This document shows positions 30,220 through 38,697 of a DNA stretch of 64,000 bases, piece by piece. Made by a program: the position numbers and the translations under genes. This DNA comes from Hydrogenophaga pseudoflava NBRC 102511 (GTDB taxonomy: Bacteria > Pseudomonadota > Gammaproteobacteria > Burkholderiales > Burkholderiaceae_C): contig NZ_BCWQ01000001.1 in the NCBI RefSeq assembly GCF_001592285.1, positions 248,001 to 312,000 on the forward strand, given 5' to 3'. How positions within the stretch are numbered: position 1 is the first letter of the stretch; every line of letters begins with the position of its first letter. Under the pieces are notes generated by a model. That model saw only the letters and a program-made list of their open reading frames with translations. It searched no databases and was not told the origin of the DNA.

Positions 30220-32786
30220 CACCAGTCCTCCTTGACCGCCTGGACCGCATCGCGGCCGGCGGCGGCGCGCCCGGCCAGCCAGGCCGTGATCGTGCCGGCG
30301 GCGACCACGGCGGCGCACAGCGCCAGCAGGCGCCACCAGGGCAGCGACAGCTCCATGGTCCAGTGAAAGCTCTGCGGGTTGACCACGTGCACCAGCACCA
30401 CGCTCACCGCCAGCCCGAGCGCCAAGCCGGCGAGCGCCCCCAGGGCGGTCCACGACAGGCCTTCGAGCGCCACCACGCCGAGGATCTGCCGGCGCGTCAG
30501 CCCCAGGTGGGCCAGCAGCCCGAACTCCTTGCGCCGCGCCAGCACCTGGGCGCTGAAGCTGGCCGCCACGCCGAACAGGCCGATACCGATCGCCACCGCC
30601 TGCAGCCAGTAGGTGACGGCGAAGCTGCGGTCGAAGATGCGCAGCGAGGTGGCGCGGATCTGGCCCGCCGAGGCGAATTCGATCAGGTCCTGTGCGCCTG
30701 CGGACTGCGCCAGCACACGGATGGCCTCGCGCACCGCATCTTCGTCGGTATCGGGCGACAGGTGCAGGGCGAGGTCGTTGACGCGGCGGTCGCCCGAGAG
30801 CCGCTGGTAATCGGCCAGGTCGATGACCACGCTGCCGTGCTGGCGCGCGTAGTCGCGCCACACGCCGGCCACGAAGAAGCGGGTGCCCGCCGGCAGGGCC
30901 GGGAACGCTGGGGCGAGTGCGTCCAGCGCGCCGCCCGGGCGCGCGCTGTGCAGGTCCACCATGGCCTCGCTCACGTACACCGCGACCGCGCCCACCGGCG
31001 GGATCACCGCGTCGCCGACCAGGGGCAGGCGCTGGCCGGGCACGCCGGTGTCGTCGTGCACCAGTGGCCGCGCCAGCAGGGTCACCGCCGGCCGGGCCGG
31101 GTCGACCAGCACCTCGGTGGCGCGCAGCGGGTCGACGCGGTTGACGCCCGGCACCGCGCGCACCGCGGCCACGAAGTCCGGCGGCAGGGCCTGCCCTTGC
31201 GCGCCACTGCCCGCACTGCGCACATACAGCTGCGCCGGCAGCACGCCGTCGAGCCACTGCGCCACCGAGTCGCGGAAGCTCGCCACCATCACCGTCAGCG
31301 CGACCGACAGCGCCAGGCTCGCGACCACGCCGCTGGTGGCCACGGCGGCGGTCTCGCGCAGGCGCCGCGAGCGTTCGACCGCCAGCAGGGGCAGGGCCAG
31401 CCTGGCCACACGGGGCGCCACGCGGTCCAGCAGAGCGCCCACCGCCAGCGGCAGCGCCGCGATGCCGCCCACCAGCAGCAGCCCCACCGACACATAGGCG
31501 GCCAGCGGAATGCCCGCGACCGGCGGAGCCCAGGCCAGGGCCGCGGCCAGGACCATCAGCCCCAGAGCGAGCCGGTGGCTTCGCCGGGACACCGGGCCGG
31601 ATGCCCCCAGCCCCTTCAGCGCCAGGGCCGGCGCCATGGCGGCGGCGGCGCGCGCCGGCCACCAGCCGCCGACCAGGGCGGCGACCACGCCCAGTGCGCC
31701 GTAGACCAGGGCGGCGGGCGTGCTCCAGTGCAGCGAGGGTGCGACGCCCGAAAAGTAGCCGCCACCCAGGTCGCCGCCCAGCAGTCGCAGCGCGGCCACA
31801 GCCAGGCCGGTGCCCAGCGCCACGCCCAGCGCGCTGCCGATCAGGCCCAGCACCGCCGACTCGGCCAGCACCAGACGCAGCCGCTCCGGCGCCGACAGGC
31901 CCAACACGCCCAGCAGCGCAATCTGCTGCTGGCGCCGCGCGACCGACAGCGACAACACCGAGAACACCAGGAAGCCGCCGGTGAACAGCGCCACCAGCGC
32001 CAGCACGGTCAGGTTGACCCGGTAGGCGCGCGAGAGGTTGTCGGCGCGCTCACCCGCCTGGCCCGGCGGCTGGGCGATCACGTGGGGCGGCAGGGCGAGC
32101 CCGCGCAGCAAGGCCTGGGTGTCGGTGCCCGGCGCCAGGCGCAGGTCGATGCGGCTGACTTCCCCGATGCGGCCCATCAGCGCCTGCGCCGCCGCGATGT
32201 CCATCACCAGCATGGGCGCGCCGGGCGCGTTGACGCTGCCGGCCACCCGCAGGGTCGCGCGTTCCAGGCCACTCTGCACCTGCAGCGTGGCCGGCAGATC
32301 GCCCGAGGGCGCCAGCACCTGCCGCGCCGCCGGGTTGAGGAACACCGCATCGGGGGCAAACAGCTCGAAGCGTCCCTGGGCGGCCGGATCGTCGCGCGGC
32401 GTGGGCTGCGGCATCAGCGCGGGTGAGACGGCGGCCACCGACAGCGCATCCACGCCGACCAGCCGCACGCCCTGGCGCCGGGCATTGGCGAGCAGCACCG
32501 AGGTGGACACTTCCAGCACCGGGCTGGCGGCGGCCACACCGGGTGCCTGCGCCACCGGCTCCAGCAGCGCGTCGTCCAGCCCACCCTGGCGCGCGCGCAG
32601 CGACAGGTCGGGCTGACCGTTCACCGCGCTCACCGCCCCGGAAAACTCCGCCAGCGCCGATGCATTGATCAGCTGCACCGCCAGCGCCAGGGCCACGCCC
32701 AGCATCACCGCCACCACGGCAGCGACCGTGCGCCATGGGTGGTGGCGCAGTTCCTGCCAGGAGTAGGTCTTGAGCAGCGCAAACAT
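30219..32786 (-). CDS. FtsX-like ABC transporter permease
   Basis: An 855-residue membrane protein with an N-terminal helix, a large periplasmic domain, a first FtsX three-helix block near residues 255-400, a second periplasmic region, and a last FtsX block at about 730-850. This two-block layout is that of MacB/LolC-like permeases that pull molecules out of the membrane rather than transport across it. Such permeases need a LolD-type ATPase, and none is encoded next to it. It is translationally coupled to the lipocalin-like gene downstream. Confidence 0.87.
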   Translation of the reverse strand: MFALLKTYSWQELRHHPWRTVAAVVAVMLGVALALAVQLINASALAEFSGAVSAVNGQPDLSLRARQGGLDDALLEPVAQAPGVAAASPVLEVSTSVLLANARRQGVRLVGVDALSVAAVSPALMPQPTPRDDPAAQGRFELFAPDAVFLNPAARQVLAPSGDLPATLQVQSGLERATLRVAGSVNAPGAPMLVMDIAAAQALMGRIGEVSRIDLRLAPGTDTQALLRGLALPPHVIAQPPGQAGERADNLSRAYRVNLTVLALVALFTGGFLVFSVLSLSVARRQQQIALLGVLGLSAPERLRLVLAESAVLGLIGSALGVALGTGLAVAALRLLGGDLGGGYFSGVAPSLHWSTPAALVYGALGVVAALVGGWWPARAAAAMAPALALKGLGASGPVSRRSHRLALGLMVLAAALAWAPPVAGIPLAAYVSVGLLLVGGIAALPLAVGALLDRVAPRVARLALPLLAVERSRRLRETAAVATSGVVASLALSVALTVMVASFRDSVAQWLDGVLPAQLYVRSAGSGAQGQALPPDFVAAVRAVPGVNRVDPLRATEVLVDPARPAVTLLARPLVHDDTGVPGQRLPLVGDAVIPPVGAVAVYVSEAMVDLHSARPGGALDALAPAFPALPAGTRFFVAGVWRDYARQHGSVVIDLADYQRLSGDRRVNDLALHLSPDTDEDAVREAIRVLAQSAGAQDLIEFASAGQIRATSLRIFDRSFAVTYWLQAVAIGIGLFGVAASFSAQVLARRKEFGLLAHLGLTRRQILGVVALEGLSWTALGALAGLALGLAVSVVLVHVVNPQSFHWTMELSLPWWRLLALCAAVVAAGTITAWLAGRAAAGRDAVQAVKEDW

Positions 32787-32880
32787 CGTGTGAGCTTAGC
32801 GCTCCGGCCAGGCTCCCCATGGGGGACGTGGTCATGTGGTCCAATACGGGGTTTCCAACCAACTTTCCCTTGAGACCGAC

Positions 32881-33051
32881 ATGGGCAACAAAATCGTCAC
32901 CGAAGCCGACCGCAAAGCCACTCCCCGTCCCACCGCCGCCGACGGCGTGGTGCTGCCCACCCCCGGCCGCGGCCAGCGCGTGAGCCTGGAGCGTGGTGTC
33001 GCCACGCGCAGCAAGAAGAACCCCGGCAAGCGTTCGAAGAAGGGCGGCTGA
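32881..33051 (+). CDS. Small basic hypothetical protein
   Basis: A 56-residue, strongly basic protein (MGNKIVTEADRKATPRPTAA at the start, ending KNPGKRSKKGG) without hydrophobic segments. The Lys/Arg-rich tail suggests nucleic-acid or ribosome binding, but this is only composition. The in-frame ATG at 32836 is less likely because the region before 32881 looks like promoter. A strong terminator follows 27 bp after the stop, consistent with a single-gene transcript. It is divergent from the FtsX-like gene. Confidence 0.6.
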   Translation: MGNKIVTEADRKATPRPTAADGVVLPTPGRGQRVSLERGVATRSKKNPGKRSKKGG

Positions 33052-33077
33052 TCGCCTGGGGTCCGGTCCCCACCCCG

Positions 33078-33110
33078 AGAAAAGGCCCGTCAGGGCCTTT
33101 TCTGCTTTTT
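33078..33110 (+). terminator. Intrinsic terminator after the small basic gene
   Basis: A perfect 11-bp stem (33078-33088 with 33093-33103) with loop GTCA is followed by a T-rich tract. It separates the small gene at 32881 from the riboswitch-controlled thiamine operon. Confidence 0.9.
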
Positions 33111-33130
33111 GGGCCCGCCGATTAAAATTG

Positions 33131-33236
33131 CCGGCTTCACCGGGGGTGCCGGGCCCGCAGCAATGCGGGCGGCGGCTGAGAAATACCCCTCTCACCTGAT
33201 CTGGGTTGTGCCAGCGTAGGGAGCGTGACAAGCCGG
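33131..33236 (+). promoter_or_regulatory. TPP riboswitch (THI-box)
   Basis: The thi-box core is clear: GGGGTGCC at 33143-33150, GGCTGAGAAATACCC from 33173, ACCTGATCTGGGTT from 33194 and GCGTAGGGA near its end. The outer P1 stem pairs 33131-33137 with 33230-33236. The P3 region (GCCCGC..GCGGGC) is also paired. It precedes thiB by about 65 nt, so it should lower thiamine-transporter expression when thiamine pyrophosphate is plentiful. The mechanism, whether sequestering the ribosome site or terminating, is not clear from the sequence. Confidence 0.95.
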
Positions 33237-33300
33237 TCCGCCGTTTGCCGTGGTCCGTCCTGCTCAAGCCCTCGCGGGCGTTTTGACAAGGCGGCTTCAC

Positions 33301-34341
33301 ATGCAACGGCGGTTTCTTTTTTCGGCGCTCCTCTCCCTCACCACGCTGTCCCTCGCGGGCCTGGCCCAGGCGCAGGCACCCATGCCGCTGCGCGTGCTGA
33401 CCCACAGCTCGTTCGACCTGCCGAAGGAGCTGCTGGCGCAGTTCGAGAAAGACGCGGGCGTGCGGCTGCAGATCGTCAAGGCCGGGGATGCCGGCGAGAT
33501 GACCAACAAGCTCATCCTGACGAAGGCCAGGCCGATCGCCGACGTGGCCTTTGGCATCGACAACACCCTGCTGCCGCGCGCGCTGGCCGCCGGCGTGGTC
33601 GAGCCCTACACCGGCCCCGCGGCCCAGCGCGCGGCGGCGGTGACCCTGGACGGCGGCGTGGTGCCGGTGGACTTCGGCTACGTCAACCTCAACATCGACA
33701 AGGCCTGGTTTGCGAAGAAGGGCCTGGCGCTGCCGGCCTCGCTGGACGATCTGGCCAAGCCCGCCTACGCCAAGCTGCTGGTGGTGCAAAACCCGGCCAC
33801 CTCCAGCCCGGGCCAGGCCTTCCTCTACGCGACCATCGCCGGCCTGGGCGAAGAGGGCGCATTCCAGTGGTGGGGCCGGATGCGTGGCAACGGCGTGAAG
33901 GTGGTCAAGGGCTGGACCGAGGCCTACTACACCGAGTTCACGCGCAACGGCGGCACGCGCCCCATCGTGGTGAGCTACGCCAGCAGCCCGGCGGCCGAGG
34001 TCTTCTACAGCAAGGAGAAGATCACCGAGTCGCCCACCGCCAACCTGTTCCTCAAGGGCGGCGTGTTCCGCCAGGTCGAGGGCGTGGCCCTGGTCAAGGG
34101 CGGCAACCCGGCCGCGCGCGAAGCCGCCGGCAAGTTCATCGAGTTCCTGCGCTCCGCCCCGGCGCAGCAGGCGCTGCAGACCACGATGTGGATGTATCCG
34201 GCCGAGGCCGGCGCGGCGCGGGTGGACGTGATGAAGACCCATGCGGTGGAGCCGACGGCGTTCGACAACCCGTCGGCCGCCGATGTGACCGCCAAAAACA
34301 AGGCCTGGCTGCAGCGCTGGACCAAGACAGTCTTGAAGTGA
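33301..34341 (+). CDS. thiB: Thiamine ABC transporter substrate-binding protein
   Basis: A 346-residue periplasmic protein with a signal peptide cleaved near QAQA (residue 23). The start LRVLTHSSFDLPKELLAQFE and the segment GDAGEMTNKLILTKARPIAD match ThiB. Later DFGYVNLNIDK and SYASSPAAEV are also typical. It lies behind a TPP riboswitch and starts the thiBPQ operon, which fixes its role as thiamine or TPP uptake. The ATG at 33301 gives a proper signal peptide; an upstream frame extends into the riboswitch. Confidence 0.96.
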   Translation: MQRRFLFSALLSLTTLSLAGLAQAQAPMPLRVLTHSSFDLPKELLAQFEKDAGVRLQIVKAGDAGEMTNKLILTKARPIADVAFGIDNTLLPRALAAGVVEPYTGPAAQRAAAVTLDGGVVPVDFGYVNLNIDKAWFAKKGLALPASLDDLAKPAYAKLLVVQNPATSSPGQAFLYATIAGLGEEGAFQWWGRMRGNGVKVVKGWTEAYYTEFTRNGGTRPIVVSYASSPAAEVFYSKEKITESPTANLFLKGGVFRQVEGVALVKGGNPAAREAAGKFIEFLRSAPAQQALQTTMWMYPAEAGAARVDVMKTHAVEPTAFDNPSAADVTAKNKAWLQRWTKTVLK

Positions 34342-34343
34342 GG

Positions 34344-35936
34344 ATGTCTCGCCGCTGGCTGCTGCCTGCGCTGCCGCTGGTGTTTCTGGCGGTGGTGCTG
34401 GTGGCGCCGGTGCTGCGGCTGCTGGCCGAGGGGCTGGCGCCTGGCGCGGCCGACGGCGCCGAGCCGCTGCGCTGGCTGGACGTCTGGCAGGACGATTACC
34501 TGCGCTGGCGCGTGCTGTGGTCGTTCGCGCAGGCGGGCATCACCTGTGCGCTGGCGCTGCTGCTGGGCCTGCCCTGCGCCTGGGTGCTGGCGCGGCGCGA
34601 GTTCCCGGGGCGCGCGCTGGTGTTGCGCCTCTTGATGCTGCCCTTCGTGGTGCCGACCCTGGTGGCGGCCATGGGCGTGCTGGCGCTGTGGGGGCCGCGC
34701 GGCCTGATCGGCGGGCCGCTGGCAGAGGTCGGCGTCGAGCTCACCGACACACCCTGGCTGCTGCTCTACGGCAACCTGTTCTTCAACCTCTGCCTGGTGG
34801 TGCGCGCCGGTGTCGACGCGCTGGAGCAGGTCGGCGCGCAGCGGCTCGCAGCCGCGCGCACCCTGGGCGCCACGCCCTGGCGCGCGTTCTGGCGCATCGA
34901 GTGGCCGGCCATCGCGCCCTGGCTGGCGTCGGCACTGTGCCTGGTGTTCCTCTACTGCTTCGCGGGCTTCGGCCTCGCGCTGGTGCTGGGCGGCCAGCGC
35001 TACGCCACCGCCGAGGTCGAGATCTACACCCTGGTGGCGCACGAGCTGGAACTGGGCCGTGCGGGCGTGCTCGCGGTCTGGATGATGGCGCTGACCGGCG
35101 CCGTGGCCCTGGCCTACGCCTGGCTGGAGCGCCGGCTGGCGGCGCCGGCGCGGGTCGCGCCTGTGCCGCGGCAGCGGCCGGCCACGGCCCTGCAGTGGCT
35201 GGGTGTGGCGGGCGCGATGGGGCTGCTGGTGCTGGTCTGTGTCGCGCCGCTGGCGGCCATCCTCTGGCACGCCGCGTCGGCGCTGTTCGTCGGCCAGGGC
35301 GCGGCCGTGCTCACCGATGCCGACACCCTGGCCGCGCTGGGCAACACGCTGCGTTTCTCGGTGCTGGCCGTGGTGTTCGCCACCGCGCTCGGCCTGTCGC
35401 ACGCCTTCGCCCTGCAGTCTTCGGTGACCTGGCGCGCGCTGGCTTTCCTGCCTTTCGTTGTCTCGCCGGTGAGCGTAGCCTTTGGCCTGCTGCTGCTCTA
35501 CCCCGACTGGAGCGCGAGCCTGCCGGTGCTGCTGGCGGCCTACGCGCTGCTGGCCTGGCCTTTCGTCACCAAGTCTGTAACCGCCGCGCTTGACGGCCTG
35601 CCGGTCCACTGCGCGCAGGCCGCGGCCACGCTCGGTGCCACCCCCTGGCGCGTGTTCCGGCGCGTCACGCTGCCGATGATCGCGCCTGCGCTGCGGCGCG
35701 GCATGGCCTTTGCCGCCGCCACCGCGCTGGGCGAGTTCGCTGTCACGCTGTTTCTCTCGCGGCCCGAATGGACCACGCTCACCACCCTGATCCACCAGCA
35801 CCTGGGCCGGCCCGGCGCCGCCCCGCTGGATGCGGCCTTCGTGCTCGCGGCGCTGCTGATGGCGCTGGCGCTGCTGGCCTTCCTGCTGATCGAGGGCCGC
35901 GACCGCCGCGCCGGGGACAATGCCCGCCATGCTTGA
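34344..35936 (+). CDS. thiP: Thiamine ABC transporter permease
   Basis: A 530-residue fused permease with two six-helix halves, as in ThiP and AfuB-like iron permeases. Each half has an EAA loop: AARTLGATPWRAFWRIEWPA and AAATLGATPWRVFRRVTLPM. The ATG at 34344 follows the thiB stop by 2 bp. Context with ThiB and ThiQ behind a THI-box gives the substrate. Confidence 0.94.
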   Translation: MSRRWLLPALPLVFLAVVLVAPVLRLLAEGLAPGAADGAEPLRWLDVWQDDYLRWRVLWSFAQAGITCALALLLGLPCAWVLARREFPGRALVLRLLMLPFVVPTLVAAMGVLALWGPRGLIGGPLAEVGVELTDTPWLLLYGNLFFNLCLVVRAGVDALEQVGAQRLAAARTLGATPWRAFWRIEWPAIAPWLASALCLVFLYCFAGFGLALVLGGQRYATAEVEIYTLVAHELELGRAGVLAVWMMALTGAVALAYAWLERRLAAPARVAPVPRQRPATALQWLGVAGAMGLLVLVCVAPLAAILWHAASALFVGQGAAVLTDADTLAALGNTLRFSVLAVVFATALGLSHAFALQSSVTWRALAFLPFVVSPVSVAFGLLLLYPDWSASLPVLLAAYALLAWPFVTKSVTAALDGLPVHCAQAAATLGATPWRVFRRVTLPMIAPALRRGMAFAAATALGEFAVTLFLSRPEWTTLTTLIHQHLGRPGAAPLDAAFVLAALLMALALLAFLLIEGRDRRAGDNARHA

Positions 35937-36582
35937 ACTGCGCGACATCCACAAACACTGGCACGACGCACCCGAATGGCCGCTGCTGTCCGGCGTGAAC
36001 CTGCGCGTGGACGCGGGCGAGACGGTGGCGCTGCTCGGTGCCTCGGGCAGCGGCAAGAGCACGCTGCTCAAGATCGTGGCCGGGCTCGAAGCGCCGGAGC
36101 AGGGCAGCGTCTGGTTCGACGGCGTGGACATCACCGGCTGGCCGCCCGAGCGGCGCCGCTTTGCGCTGATGTTTCAGGACTTCGCGCTGTTCCCCCACCT
36201 GAACGTGCGCGACAACGTGGCCTTCGGCCTGATCGAGCAGCGCGTGCGCAAGACCGAGGCCCGCGATCGCGCGCAGGCCATGCTCGCGCGCTTCGGCCTG
36301 GCCGGTCACGGCGACGCGCGCGTCTGGACCCTTTCGGGCGGCGAGCAGCAGCGTGTGGCGCTGGCGCGTGCGCTGATCACGCAGCCCAGAGCGCTGCTGC
36401 TGGATGAGCCTTTCAGCGCGCTGGATGCCCACCTGCGCGAGCAATTGCGCGACGAGTTTCGCGAGCGCATCACCGAGGCCGGCATGGCCGCGATCCTGGT
36501 GACGCACGACGCGCAGGAGGCCCAGGCCATGGCGCAACATGCGTGGACCTTGCGTGAGGGGCGCCCGCAGCCCCTGTGGTGA
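35929..36582 (+). CDS. thiQ: Thiamine ABC transporter ATP-binding protein
   Basis: A 217-residue ATPase. Walker A is GASGSGKST, signature LSGGEQQRVALARA, Walker B LLLDEPFSALD. The start at 35929 (MLELRDIHKHW) resembles other ThiQ proteins and lies about 10 nt after a GGGGA ribosome site inside thiP; a closer ATG at 35920 is in frame but badly spaced. The gene overlaps the end of thiP by 8 bp. The short ATPase without a regulatory C-terminal domain is normal for ThiQ. Confidence 0.92.
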   Translation: MLELRDIHKHWHDAPEWPLLSGVNLRVDAGETVALLGASGSGKSTLLKIVAGLEAPEQGSVWFDGVDITGWPPERRRFALMFQDFALFPHLNVRDNVAFGLIEQRVRKTEARDRAQAMLARFGLAGHGDARVWTLSGGEQQRVALARALITQPRALLLDEPFSALDAHLREQLRDEFRERITEAGMAAILVTHDAQEAQAMAQHAWTLREGRPQPLW

Positions 36583-36620
36583 GCGTTCGTAGAGGCCCTT
36601 GCATTCTTCCGGGCATAAGA

Positions 36621-36645
36621 TGCCTGGTCATTAATTGACTAGGCA
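36621..36645 (+). promoter_or_regulatory. Imperfect palindrome, likely MarR operator upstream of the regulator gene
   Basis: A 25-nt imperfect palindrome with arms TGCCTgGTCA and TGACtAGGCA lies 38 bp before the MarR-family start. A -10-like TATACT follows at 36650-36655, so a bound repressor would block this promoter. The right arm TTGACTAGGCA recurs as TTGACTAAGCA at the start of the efflux gene. Binding by the adjacent regulator is inferred. Confidence 0.7.
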
Positions 36646-36683
36646 GGTATATACTGGGACTCCCTTCGTCGCCCGCCGCTGCC

Positions 36684-37169
36684 ATGTCCAGAACTCCGAA
36701 ACCCGTCCAGTTTTACAAGGCGGAAACCTACAACGCCGAGGAAAGCCTGGGCTTTCTCATGAAGCGGATCTTGCTGTCTGTCGTCCAGCAGGTGGACAAC
36801 CGGCTGGTGGCGCATGACCTGACCACGGCACAGTGGGGGCCCCTCAAGCACCTGCAGTCCAACGGTGGTCGCAGCACGGTGGCCGAACTGGCCCGCTGGA
36901 CGAACTCCGATGCCGGCGCCATGACGCGCCTTCTGGACCGGCTGGAGAAAAAAGGACTGTGCAAGCGTGTGCGTTCGACCGAAGACCGGCGGGTGGTTCT
37001 GGTCGACCTCACACCCGAGGGCGAGGCGGCTCTGGTGCATGTGCCGCAGGTTCTGTCGGACGTGCTCAATGCCCACCTGGCGGGGTTTTCCAAGTCGGAA
37101 TGGGAGGCCCTCAAGGGTTACCTGACACGCATGGCCGAGACCGGGGATGCATTGCGCGATGCCGGGTGA
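36684..37169 (+). CDS. MarR family transcriptional regulator
   Basis: A 161-residue winged-helix regulator. The DNA-binding region is GGRSTVAELARWTNSDAGAM followed by TRLLDRLEKKGLCKRVRS and the wing TEDRRVVLVDLTPEG, a full MarR signature. It precedes a three-gene drug efflux operon on the same strand, as EmrR does for EmrAB, and operator-like sites sit before it and before the efflux genes. It most likely represses both and is released by a small aromatic ligand; the ligand is unknown. Confidence 0.9.
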   Translation: MSRTPKPVQFYKAETYNAEESLGFLMKRILLSVVQQVDNRLVAHDLTTAQWGPLKHLQSNGGRSTVAELARWTNSDAGAMTRLLDRLEKKGLCKRVRSTEDRRVVLVDLTPEGEAALVHVPQVLSDVLNAHLAGFSKSEWEALKGYLTRMAETGDALRDAG

Positions 37170-37197
37170 AGGCGGCACTGGTTCGCCGCTTTTTTTT
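37169..37197 (+). terminator. Probable weak intrinsic terminator after the MarR gene
   Basis: A short GCGGC/GCCGC stem (37172-37176 with 37185-37189) is followed by eight T (37190-37197). The stem is only 5 bp, extended by a G-U and two A-U pairs, so termination may be partial before the efflux genes. Confidence 0.55.
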
Positions 37198-37206
37198 GGC
37201 TCAAAA

Positions 37207-37242
37207 AATTGACTAAGCAAATGAAGCCTGATCAGTTAATTG
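37207..37242 (+). promoter_or_regulatory. Second operator-like site, overlapping the efflux operon start codon
   Basis: TTGACTAAGCA at 37209-37219 and GCCTGATCAGTTAATTG at 37226-37242 resemble the two arms of the palindrome at 36621-36645 in swapped order. The ATG of the outer-membrane factor gene (37221) lies between them. A MarR dimer bound here could block the efflux genes. Confidence 0.5.
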
Positions 37243-38666
37243 TTTTCCGCCTTGGCTCCGCCGCGGTGGTTCTGGCCGCGGCTGGCCTTCTGGCTGGCTG
37301 CGCCAGCACGGAAGGGATTTCCGCATCTGCACAGCCGCTGAACGCCTCCGACCTGGGTTTGGCGCAGACCGCGGCGCCCGCCCCGCTGGCCACCGACTGG
37401 TGGAGGGCCTGGGGCGACGACACGCTGTCGGATCTCATCGAGCAAGCCCTGCGATCGCAGCCCAGCCTGAAGGTGGCGCAGGCAAGGCTGGCCCGGGCGC
37501 AGGCCGCGGTGGAGGGCGAGCAGTCCACCAGCGGCCTTCATGTGAATGCGTCGGCCGACACCACCCGCGAGCATTTCAGCGCCACCAGCATCTACCCGGC
37601 TCCGCTGGGTGGCTCCATCCGGACCCTGGCGAACGTGCAGGTGGCTGCCCAGTGGGAGTTCGACTTCTTCGGTCGCCACCGGGCCGCCCTGGACGCGGCC
37701 CTGGGGCAGAACCGCGCCGCGCAGGCCGACCTGCAGGCGGCCCGCAACCTGCTGGCCAGCCAGGTGGCACAGACCTGGGTGCAGCTGGGACGGCTGCAGG
37801 CGCAGCGCGAGGTGGCGCAGCGCACCCTGACGCAGCGGGAGCAGATGCTGGCCGTGATCCGCCAGCGCGTGGACGCGGGGCTCGACACCCGTGTCGAACT
37901 GCGCCAGGGGGAGGGGGCCTTGCCCGACGCGCGCCAGCAGATCGAAGCGCTCGATGAACAGATCGCACTCGCGCGCCATGCGCTGGCCGCGTTGGTGGCG
38001 CAGCCACCGAACGCATTCGAGACACTCAGGGTGGACCTGTCGCGGTTGCAGGCCGGTGATCTGCCAACCGGGGTGCCGGCGGACCTGCTCGGCCGCCGGC
38101 CCGACCTGGCCGCCGCGCGCTGGCGCGTGGAAGCTGCCATGCGTGGGGTGGACGTGGCCCGTGCGCAGTTCTATCCCAACGTCAACCTCACGGCGTTCAT
38201 CGGTCTCTCCAGCATCGGGCTGGACCGGTTGATCGAGGCGGACAGCCGACAGTTCGGCGTGGGGCCGGCGATCCGCCTGCCGATCTTCGACAGTGGCGCC
38301 CTGCGCGCCAACCTGCGGGGGCGCACCGCCGAACTGGACGCTGCCATCGAGGGCTACAACAGCGCGCTGCTGGAATCGGTGCGCGACGCGGCCGACCAGC
38401 TGAGCAGCCTGCAGTCGGTGCAGCGCCAGCAGGCCGAGCAGGCCCAGGCTCTGGCCGCCGCCGAATCGGCGTACGACATCGCGCTGCAGCGCTACCGCGC
38501 TGGTCTGACCGGCCACCTCACCGTGCTGACTGCCGAGACCACGCTGCTCACCCAGCGCCGCCTGGGCGTGGACCTGCGGGCCCGCGACCTGTCCGCCCGC
38601 ATCGGTCTGGTGCGTGCACTGGGCGGTGGCTACACGGACGACACCCCCACGCCATCGCGCGGCTGA
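37221..38666 (+). CDS. Efflux outer-membrane factor lipoprotein (NodT/OprM family)
   Basis: A 481-residue outer-membrane channel of the TolC group. A lipoprotein signal ends at LLAGC (residue 27). Two repeated OEP domains contain DWWRAWGDDTLSDLIEQAL, VAAQWEFDFFGRHRAA and later GRRPDLAAARWRVEAA, which are standard NodT landmarks. The ATG at 37221 has no evident ribosome site; an in-frame TTG at 37209 is the only nearby alternative. It is the first gene of a tripartite pump with the next two genes. Confidence 0.92.
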   Translation: MKPDQLIVFRLGSAAVVLAAAGLLAGCASTEGISASAQPLNASDLGLAQTAAPAPLATDWWRAWGDDTLSDLIEQALRSQPSLKVAQARLARAQAAVEGEQSTSGLHVNASADTTREHFSATSIYPAPLGGSIRTLANVQVAAQWEFDFFGRHRAALDAALGQNRAAQADLQAARNLLASQVAQTWVQLGRLQAQREVAQRTLTQREQMLAVIRQRVDAGLDTRVELRQGEGALPDARQQIEALDEQIALARHALAALVAQPPNAFETLRVDLSRLQAGDLPTGVPADLLGRRPDLAAARWRVEAAMRGVDVARAQFYPNVNLTAFIGLSSIGLDRLIEADSRQFGVGPAIRLPIFDSGALRANLRGRTAELDAAIEGYNSALLESVRDAADQLSSLQSVQRQQAEQAQALAAAESAYDIALQRYRAGLTGHLTVLTAETTLLTQRRLGVDLRARDLSARIGLVRALGGGYTDDTPTPSRG

Positions 38667-38697
38667 TGCCACATCCCAACGCTCACGGAATTTCGAC

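Noticed and set aside
29153..31662. Very long open frames overlapping the FtsX-like and lipocalin-like genes, including one of 847 codons
   Set aside because: They are out-of-frame readings of GC-rich genes, with Arg/Ala/Gly/Pro-rich composition and no recognisable domain; only their parts in the true frame are real.
37209..37220. TTG start at 37209 for the outer-membrane factor
   Set aside because: It adds four residues before a complete lipoprotein signal peptide and coincides with an operator-like half-site; the ATG at 37221 is simpler.
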